In this document: positions 7,057 to 11,699 of the stretch, piece after piece
How positions within the stretch are numbered: position 1 is the first letter of the stretch
Layout: every line of letters begins with the position of its first letter
Assembly: GCA_029938185.1 (NCBI GenBank)
Contig: JAOZVK010000128.1
Span: forward strand, 1-11,699
Source of the DNA: Bacteroidales bacterium
GTDB taxonomy: Bacteria; Bacteroidota; Bacteroidia; Bacteroidales; JAOZVK01
Length of the DNA: 11,699 bases
Direction: 5' to 3'
Notes under the pieces: generated by a model
What the model was told of the DNA's origin: nothing
What the model saw: only the letters and a program-made list of their open reading frames with translations
Database searches by the model: none
Made by a program: the position numbers and the translations under genes

Positions 7057-7342
7057 ATGCATTATCTACAAAAAACCATATACTCTACTCCTCTTGGATA
7101 TAGTTTAATAATATCAAAATTATTATTTGTTGGAGGTTTGATTATGCTAATGTTAGGTATTATAGGAGAATATATAGAAAAAATTTATATTAATAATATA
7201 AGCACCCTTACAAAAGTTCTTACATATTTACTTTTTTGTAATTTACTGATTTAACGAATTTTGCGCAAGTGCGTAAGCAACATTAAATAGGTCTTAGACC
7301 TTACCTCAATATGTAGTTAAAGAATATCTTAACTTTGATTAA
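7057..7342 (+). pseudogene. C-terminal remnant of a second GT2 (GtrB-like) gene, interrupted by element copy 3
   Basis: Bases 7084-7200 read STPLGYSLIISKLLFVGGL, then LGIIGEYIEKIYINNI, the last membrane helix and cytoplasmic edge of a GtrB/DPM1-like glycosyltransferase; compare IGIIGIYLSKIFIEV in the intact gene at 3621. The reading then runs into the repeat element and stops at 7252-7254. Directly after the element, in another frame, bases 7304-7342 read PQYVVKEYLNFD and a stop, the expected end of such an enzyme (family tails resemble 'RPxxIVKE'). Removing bases 7203-7302 joins the two pieces in frame as NNI-R-PQYVVKE. The N-terminal catalytic domain is missing, since only about 320 bases separate it from the upstream gene. 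The gene is therefore dead independently of the insertion. Its stop is 10 bases before the small membrane protein gene. Confidence 0.75.
7203..7302 (+). repeat. Full 100-bp non-coding element inside the GT2 remnant (copy 3)
   Basis: The element begins CACCCTTACAAAAG immediately after AATATAAG and ends AGGTCTTAGACCTT, followed by A. Its left-end hairpin is TTACAAAA at 7208-7215 with TTTTGTAA at 7234-7241, an 8-bp stem with 18-base loop. Its right-end hairpin keeps the AGGTC/GACCT stem but has TTA in place of GAA as the loop. The boundaries are set by the GT2 coding sequence on both sides, which rejoins in frame when these 100 bases are removed (AATATAAG + ACCTCAA). No target-site duplication is seen. 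Confidence 0.82.
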
Positions 7343-7352
7343 TACTATAAAA

Positions 7353-7715
7353 ATGGGTTATCTATATATTTTATTAACAATTATCTTCACTGTTTATGGT
7401 CAATTAATATTAAAATGGCGTTTAAGCCTGAAAGGAGAAATGCCCGAAGGATTTGCTAATATAATAATCTGGTTTGTAAATGTTTTTTGGGATATATATG
7501 TAATTTCAGGTTTTGTAGCTGCTTTTTTTGCAAGTATAGCATGGATGGCTACACTAACAAAATTCGAATTATCCTACGCTTATTCGTTTATGAGTTTATC
7601 ATTTGTGGTGGTTTTCTTTTTAAGTGTTATCTTTTTTCAAGAAACTGTCAGTTGGCAAAAAATATTGGGTTTGTTATTAGTAATTACAGGTTTGATAATA
7701 CTCTCTCGAAAATAA
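7353..7715 (+). CDS. Small four-helix EamA/SMR-type membrane protein
   Basis: The 120-residue product has four hydrophobic segments, at about residues 3-20, 36-66, 73-94 and 101-118, with the family features LTIIFTVYGQLILKW in helix 1, ELSYAYSFMSLSFVVVFF in helix 3 and FQETVSWQKILGLLLVITGLIIL at the end. This is half-size EamA or SMR-like architecture, as in the ArnE/ArnF pair that flips undecaprenyl-phosphate-linked aminoarabinose. Such proteins work as dimers in the inner membrane. Placement directly after a GtrB/ArnC-like gene (now a remnant) suggests a role in moving a lipid-linked sugar. I take ATG 7353; a TTG 18 bases upstream is in frame but would lie over the end of the GT2 remnant. 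It is followed 12 bases later by a methyltransferase. Confidence 0.78.
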   Translation: MGYLYILLTIIFTVYGQLILKWRLSLKGEMPEGFANIIIWFVNVFWDIYVISGFVAAFFASIAWMATLTKFELSYAYSFMSLSFVVVFFLSVIFFQETVSWQKILGLLLVITGLIILSRK

Positions 7716-7727
7716 AAAAAAATTACA

Positions 7728-8552
7728 ATGAAAAAATATATAAATTTTGTATCAACAAATTTAATTTTAAAAGATGAAATATGGTTTTCTAAAGATAAAA
7801 CAGAAATATCATTTCCACATGAAGGGCATGATTCGTGTTATCAAATAGAAGAAAACAGTTTTTGGTTTAAACACAGGAATAATTGTATCACATCAGTTAT
7901 AAACTTATTTATGACTAAAAAAGTATTATTTGATATTGGTGGAGGGAATGGTTTTACTTCTCTTGCCTTAGAAAAAGAGAATATAGAAACATTTCTTGTG
8001 GAACCAGGTATAGAAGGAATATTGAATGAAAAAAAAAGAGGATTGAAAAATTTAATTTGTTCAACAATTCAAGATGCTTCTTTTAAAGAGAATAGTATTC
8101 CAAATATTGGAATTTTTGATGTACTTGAACATATTGAAAATGACATAGGTTTTTTAAAAGACTTATATCAAGTATTAGATAATGAAGGGAAATTATTTAT
8201 AACAGTTCCTGCTCATAAAGTATTATGGTCTAACGAAGATGATTATGCAGGACATTTCAAACGATATACAATAAAACAGTTAAACAAGATATTAATAAAA
8301 GCTGGCTATGAAATAGAATATTCAACATATTTTTTTTCAATTTTGCCCTTTCCTATATTTTTTTTTAGAACAATACCATCTCTATTTACAAAGAAAAATA
8401 ATGGCAATTTAGAAAAAGAGCAAAAACAACACAAAGCAGGAAAATTACAAAATATTTTAGATAAAATTTGGGAAAAAGAAATTTTGCTTATCAGAAAAGG
8501 TAAAAAAATCAGTTTTGGTGGTAGTTGTTTGATAGTTGCAAAAAAGAAATAA
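7728..8552 (+). CDS. Class I SAM-dependent methyltransferase (methyltransferase 11/23 type)
   Basis: The 274-residue protein has a short N-terminal region with SFWFKHRNNCI, typical of this subgroup just before the Rossmann fold. Motif I follows as VLFDIGGGNGF (DIGGGNG at 69-75). The motif 4 region is GIFDVLEHIENDIGFLKDLYQVLDNEGKLFITVPAH, and the C-terminal extension includes HFKRYTIKQLNKILIKAGYEIEY and a hydrophobic stretch FSILPFPIFFFRTIPSLF. The last may associate with the membrane, as in relatives that act on lipid-linked or lipid substrates. It is unlike the methyltransferase at 4546, so this locus has two distinct methyl transfer steps. The substrate cannot be read from sequence. Its stop is two bases before the start of the broken transaminase fragment. 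Confidence 0.85.
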   Translation: MKKYINFVSTNLILKDEIWFSKDKTEISFPHEGHDSCYQIEENSFWFKHRNNCITSVINLFMTKKVLFDIGGGNGFTSLALEKENIETFLVEPGIEGILNEKKRGLKNLICSTIQDASFKENSIPNIGIFDVLEHIENDIGFLKDLYQVLDNEGKLFITVPAHKVLWSNEDDYAGHFKRYTIKQLNKILIKAGYEIEYSTYFFSILPFPIFFFRTIPSLFTKKNNGNLEKEQKQHKAGKLQNILDKIWEKEILLIRKGKKISFGGSCLIVAKKK

Positions 8553-8554
8553 AA

Positions 8555-8746
8555 ATGATTGGGTTCAACAAACCATACTTGACAGGCAAAGAAGCTCACT
8601 ATATTTCCCAAGCCGTATATAAACACTCTCATATTTCTGGCAATGGTGTATTTAAAAAAAAATGCCAATCTTTTCTTGAAAAACTTATGGTTTCAAAAAA
8701 TATTATTGACGATGAGTTGTACAGATGCTCTCGAAATTATATCTAA
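8555..8746 (+). pseudogene. Broken 5' fragment of a WecE/RffA-type transaminase gene
   Basis: The first 43 codons (MIGFNKPYLTGKEAHYI, then HISGNGVFKKKCQSFLEK) match the start of the intact transaminase at 9908 at about 30 of 43 residues by my hand alignment. Around base 8690 the frame is lost by one extra base. In the shifted frame the sequence continues as ILLTMSCTDALEII up to about 8744, matching TLLTTSCTDALEMAA in the intact gene. After that the homology stops and yhcG begins 11-12 bases later. Many differences from the intact gene are silent third-position changes (for example CCA/CCC, GGC/GGT, CAC/CAT). The two copies thus diverged as functional genes before one died, and the fragment is not a recent tandem copy. 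Confidence 0.88.
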
Positions 8747-8756
8747 ACTGTGAATT

Positions 8757-9911
8757 ATGAATGATAAGAATTTAGATACAAATAAAAACCTGTTTGCCGA
8801 AATAAAAAATCTAATAGAGCAAGGCAAACAACAAGTTGCCCAAGCAATAAACGCAGGCTTAACTGCTACCTACTGGCATATTGGAAAACTTATACAAGAT
8901 GATATTTTACAAAATTCTCGTGCAAACTACGGGCAAAACATTTTGTTGAGACTATCTGAAAAATTGACCAAAGAATATGGTAAAGGTTGGAGCGAAAAAC
9001 AACTACGACATTGTCTCCGTTTTGCGGAAAATTTTTCGGATATTCAAATTGTCTCTACACTGTGGAGACAATTCAGTTGGTCTCATTTTAAGGAAATAAT
9101 TTATCTTAAAACAGATTTAGAAAGAGAATTTTACATCCAAATGTGTCGTATAGAAAAATGGAGTGTCCGAGCATTACGTAAAAAAATAGACTCTATGCTT
9201 TTTGAGCGAACTGCTATAAGTAAGCACCCATACAAAAGTTTTTACCTATTTAGTATAGAGCTTACTTTTTGAAATACCGTTTATTATATATCTTGCGTAA
9301 GCAATATTAAATAGGTCGAAGACCTTAAAAAGCCTGAAGAACTTGCAAAACTTGCAATTAAAGAGTTAAAAGAAGAAGGTAAGCTTTCTCCAGATTTGGT
9401 TTTCAAAGACCATTACGTATTAGATTTTTTAAATCTAAAGGATACTTTTGCTGAGAGTGATTTAGAATCTGCAATATTAAAAGATATTGAAAACTTTCTA
9501 ATAGAACTTGGTGCAGGATTTAGCTTTGTTGCTCGCCAAAAACGTATGATAATAGATAATACAGACTTTAATCTTGATTTACTATTTTATCATCGTAAAT
9601 TAAAAAGATTAATAGCTATTGATTTAAAAATGGGTAAATTTAAAGCTTCATATAAGGGGCAAATGGAACTTTATTTGCGTTATCTGGAGAAATACGAAAC
9701 AGAACAAGGAGAAGAAACTCCAATTGGTTTAATTCTTTGTGCCCAAGGCAATCAAGAACAAATTGAACTTTTGCAATTAGATAAAGCTAACATTAAAGTT
9801 GCTGAATATATAACAAAATATTTACCAAAAGAACTGTTGGCAAAAAAATTACATCAATTTACAATTGCTGCCCAAAAACTTATTGAAAACAAAAATATTA
9901 ATAAAGTATGA
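8757..9911 (+). pseudogene. yhcG: YhcG-type (DUF1016) PD-(D/E)XK nuclease gene, interrupted by element copy 4
   Basis: The first part, bases 8757-9224, encodes the N-terminal DUF1016 domain, with INAGLTATYWHIGKLI, YGKGWSEKQLRHCLRFAE and WSHFKEIIYLK, ending MLFERTAISK. The second part, bases 9327-9911, resumes in the same frame with KKPEELAKLAIKELKEEGKL and the C-terminal nuclease domain FNLDLLFYHRKLKRLIAIDLKMGKF. There the Asp and D-L-K residues form the PD-(D/E)XK site, with Asp in place of the commoner Glu. Between them, 102 bases of repeat introduce TGA at 9270-9272 and TAG at 9312-9314. Without the repeat the protein would be about 350 residues, normal for YhcG. The last codons overlap the next gene as ATGA. 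Expression of the C-terminal half from an internal start such as TTG 9396 is conceivable. YhcG proteins are DNA-acting nucleases found in accessory and defence-rich regions; the exact role is unsettled. Confidence 0.87.
9225..9326 (+). repeat. Full 102-bp non-coding element inside yhcG (copy 4)
   Basis: The element begins CACCCATACAAAAG directly after AGTAAG and ends AGGTCGAAGACCTT, followed by AAAAAGCCTG of yhcG. The boundaries come from the yhcG reading frame, which is continuous at the protein level across the insertion. Three codons of ambiguity exist at the right edge because of the A-run. Its left hairpin is ATAC (9230-9233) with GTAT (9253-9256), and an outer stem AAGTAAGC (9218-9225) with GCTTACTT (9260-9267) reaches into the flank. 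The right hairpin is AGGTC-GAA-GACCT. No target-site duplication is visible. Confidence 0.85.
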
Positions 9912-11032
9912 TAAGTTTCAACAAACCCTACCTAACAGGTAAAGAAACACATTATATCTATAAAGCTGTTTCTTCTGGACATATTTCGGGTAATGGCGAG
10001 TTTACAAAAAAATGTCAAAAGTTTTTTGAAGAAAAATATAAGTTCAAAAAAACATTGCTAACCACAAGTTGTACCGATGCTCTTGAAATGGCAGCAATAT
10101 TAATAAATATTATGTCTGGTGATGAAATTATAATACCGTCATATACATTTGTTTCAACAGCAAATGCATTCGTTTTGCGAGGAGCAAAAATAATTTTTGC
10201 TGATAGCGAAGAAAACACACCCAATATTGATGTAGACAAAATAGAAGAGTTGATTACTGAAAAAACAAAAGCAATTGTTCTGGTTCATTATGCAGGTATG
10301 GCTTGCAATATGGATAAAATAATGTCAATTGCAGAAAAATACAATCTTTATGTAATTGAAGATGCAGCACAGGCTATTGATAGTTACTATAAAGGAAAAC
10401 CTCTTGGCTCAATAGGTCATCTTGCAACATTCTCGTTTCACGAAACAAAAAACATACAATCTGGCGAAGGTGGTTTACTTGTTATTAACGATGAACAATT
10501 TACTGAACGTGCAGAAATAATTTGGGAAAAAGGAACAAACAGAGCTGCTTTTTTTCGTGGAGAAATTGATAAATATGGCTGGGTAGATATTGGCTCTTCT
10601 TTTCTACCTGCTGATATTGTTGCTGCATTTCTTTATGCACAGTTAGAAAATTTAGAAAAAGTTCAAGAAAGAAGAATTAGAAATTGGAAGTTATATTATA
10701 AAAATTTAAAAGAATTAGAAGAACAAGGATTTATTCAATTAGCAAAAATTCCAGCCTATGCAACAAACAATGCACACATGTTTTATATTGTTCTAAAATC
10801 CATTAAAGAAAGAACTAAATTAATTAATTATTTAAAAGAAGCTAAAATATTTCCTGTATTCCATTATTTATCTTTACATTTGTCTGAGTTTTATAAAAAC
10901 AAACACGATGGTAGAAATTTAAAAAACAGTGATAAATACAGTGATACCTTGCTAAGGTTACCAATGTTTTTTGAATTAAAAGAAAAACAAGTTAATCATA
11001 TCACTAAAAAAATTAAATTGTTTTATAAATAG
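9908..11032 (+). CDS. rffA: dTDP-4-amino-4,6-dideoxygalactose transaminase (WecE/RffA)
   Basis: This 374-residue DegT/DnrJ/EryC1 aminotransferase closely follows E. coli WecE in layout: MISFNKPYLTGKE at the start, LLTTSCTDALEMAA, IIPSYTFVSTANAFVLRGA, VHYAGMACNMD, IEDAAQAI (PLP-binding Asp) and FSFHETKN with the PLP lysine at residue 181, the WecE position. It then has EKGTNRAAFFRGEIDKYGWVDIGSSFLPADIVAAF. WecE transfers an amino group from glutamate to dTDP-4-keto-6-deoxyglucose, giving dTDP-4-amino-4,6-dideoxy-D-galactose, the precursor of Fuc4NAc. It works in the cytoplasm as a PLP-dependent dimer. The start overlaps the yhcG stop by four bases (ATGA). No RmlA/RmlB genes for the substrate are in the window. 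An N-acyltransferase partner could be the gene at 5177. Confidence 0.92.
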   Translation: MISFNKPYLTGKETHYIYKAVSSGHISGNGEFTKKCQKFFEEKYKFKKTLLTTSCTDALEMAAILINIMSGDEIIIPSYTFVSTANAFVLRGAKIIFADSEENTPNIDVDKIEELITEKTKAIVLVHYAGMACNMDKIMSIAEKYNLYVIEDAAQAIDSYYKGKPLGSIGHLATFSFHETKNIQSGEGGLLVINDEQFTERAEIIWEKGTNRAAFFRGEIDKYGWVDIGSSFLPADIVAAFLYAQLENLEKVQERRIRNWKLYYKNLKELEEQGFIQLAKIPAYATNNAHMFYIVLKSIKERTKLINYLKEAKIFPVFHYLSLHLSEFYKNKHDGRNLKNSDKYSDTLLRLPMFFELKEKQVNHITKKIKLFYK

Positions 11033-11044
11033 AATTATATTTTT

Positions 11045-11674
11045 ATGCAAAACTCTAAAGAACTATATCCTTTTTTTGAAAGGATATTACCACAAAGCGA
11101 AAAAGAAAAACTATTAAATCAAAGATCTAAAGTTATTTGGTTAACAGGTTTGTCTGGTTCTGGAAAAACAACAACAGCACTTGGATTAGAAAAAAAGTTA
11201 CATCAAAATGGTTATTTATGCAAAATATTAGATGGTGATAATATTAGAACTGGTATAAACAATAATCTTAGTTTTACCAAAGAAGATAGAATTGAAAATA
11301 TTAGAAGAATTGCAGAAGTATCTCTTTTGTTTTTACGCTGTGGTGTTATTACAATAAATGCTTTTGTAAGTCCTACAAATGAAATACGTGGTATTGCAAG
11401 AAAAATTATTGGTAATGATAATTTTATTGAAGTTTTTGTAGATACACCATTAGAGATTTGTGAAAAAAGAGATGTAAAAGGTCTTTATAAAAAAGCCAGA
11501 GAAGGAATAATAAAAAATTTCACAGGTATTAGTGCTCCATTTGAAATTCCTGAAAATACTGACCTGATAATAAAAACAGCAAACAAACAAATTGATGAAA
11601 CAATAAGCGAAGTTTATAATTTTATTTTACCAAAAATTGAGTATTATACTTTAAATGGTACAATTATTCAATGA
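11045..11674 (+). CDS. cysC: Adenylylsulfate kinase (CysC)-like protein
   Basis: The 209-residue protein has the P-loop GLSGSGKT at 35-42, the APS-binding DGDNIRTGINNNLSF, EDRIENIRRIAEV, VDTPLEICEKRDVKGLYKKAR and FTGISAPFEIPENTDL, all in the order expected for CysC. CysC phosphorylates adenosine 5'-phosphosulfate to PAPS, the sulfate donor for sulfotransferases. In place of the common 'SPYRxDR' the sequence reads FVSPTNEIRGIAR, so the conserved Ser110-Pro is kept but the following basic pair is changed. A CysC-like kinase acting on another substrate is a minor alternative. In a glycan locus it suggests sulfated sugars. CysD/CysN and a sulfotransferase are not visible. The last residues, NGTIIQ, come from a small direct repeat (see findings). 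The start is 12 bases after rffA and lacks a Shine-Dalgarno motif. Confidence 0.88.
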   Translation: MQNSKELYPFFERILPQSEKEKLLNQRSKVIWLTGLSGSGKTTTALGLEKKLHQNGYLCKILDGDNIRTGINNNLSFTKEDRIENIRRIAEVSLLFLRCGVITINAFVSPTNEIRGIARKIIGNDNFIEVFVDTPLEICEKRDVKGLYKKAREGIIKNFTGISAPFEIPENTDLIIKTANKQIDETISEVYNFILPKIEYYTLNGTIIQ

Positions 11675-11699
11675 TACAATGGTACAATACTTTGATTAA

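Noticed and set aside
7330..7337. TAACTTTG as a Bacteroidota-type -7 promoter box (TAnnTTTG) for the small membrane protein
   Set aside because: It is also the coding end of the GT2 remnant, has no TTTG/TTG box at the right distance upstream, and would leave a leader of only a few bases.
7487..7777. Plus-strand frame overlapping the small membrane protein and the second methyltransferase
   Set aside because: It is out of frame with both well-supported genes and has no protein features.
8555..8746. The 5' transaminase fragment as a recent tandem duplication of rffA
   Set aside because: Many silent differences and about 30% changed residues in the first 43 codons are too much for a recent copy.
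476..9326. The repeated 34-base motif as a CRISPR array
   Set aside because: The copies are 2-5 kb apart, in both orientations and within or between genes, with no regular spacers and no cas genes.
11671..11699. Possible start of another gene (ATGATACAATGG...) overlapping the cysC-like stop
   Set aside because: Only nine codons are visible before the window ends and they fall in a short direct repeat, so the ATG may be incidental.

Overview
The window is very AT-rich, its coding strand is entirely the + strand, genes are packed with overlaps or gaps of a few bases, and Shine-Dalgarno-like leaders are almost absent. Together with the protein families (WbqC, TviB-like dehydrogenase, NeuD-like acyltransferase, WecE-like transaminase) this points to a member of the Bacteroidota. 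The region is a surface polysaccharide / O-antigen type locus. Taxon and locus type are inferred from family content, not from a database match.

Layout. Bases 1-523 hold a decayed 3' remnant of an AlbA_2-type ATP-binding/HTH protein and a short repeat. Bases 524-2799 encode a WlbA-like UDP-sugar 3-dehydrogenase and a TviB/WbpA-like UDP-HexNAc 6-dehydrogenase. After a 100-bp repeat element, bases 2928-6736 encode a WbqC protein, a membrane-anchored GT2 glycosyltransferase, a methyltransferase, a NeuD/PglD-like acyltransferase and a five-bladed-propeller (GH43/GH32-like) protein. Bases 6737-7352 have no intact gene: they contain the tail of a second GT2 gene cut by another repeat copy. Then come a small EamA/SMR-type membrane protein, a second methyltransferase, a broken 5' fragment of a WecE-type transaminase gene, a YhcG-type PD-(D/E)XK nuclease gene interrupted by a third complete repeat copy, an intact WecE-type transaminase and an APS-kinase (CysC)-like gene that ends near the right edge.

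How the genes fit together. The dehydrogenases would make an oxidised UDP-HexNAcA derivative. The transaminase would make dTDP-4-amino-4,6-dideoxygalactose, and the acyltransferase could acylate an amino sugar. The GT2 enzyme and the small membrane protein would attach a sugar to a lipid carrier and help move it. The methyltransferases and a PAPS-forming kinase suggest a decorated glycan. The pathways are incomplete inside the window.

The most unusual content is a family of roughly 100-bp non-coding elements: three full copies (100, 100 and 102 bp) and one right-end-only copy. They share both ends, carry a hairpin at each end, sit immediately 3' of TAAG, and show no target duplication. Two copies lie inside recognisable genes, where removing them restores the protein reading. 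No transposase is present in the window. The second notable structure is the yhcG gene placed between a dead 5' fragment and an intact but clearly diverged copy of the same transaminase gene.
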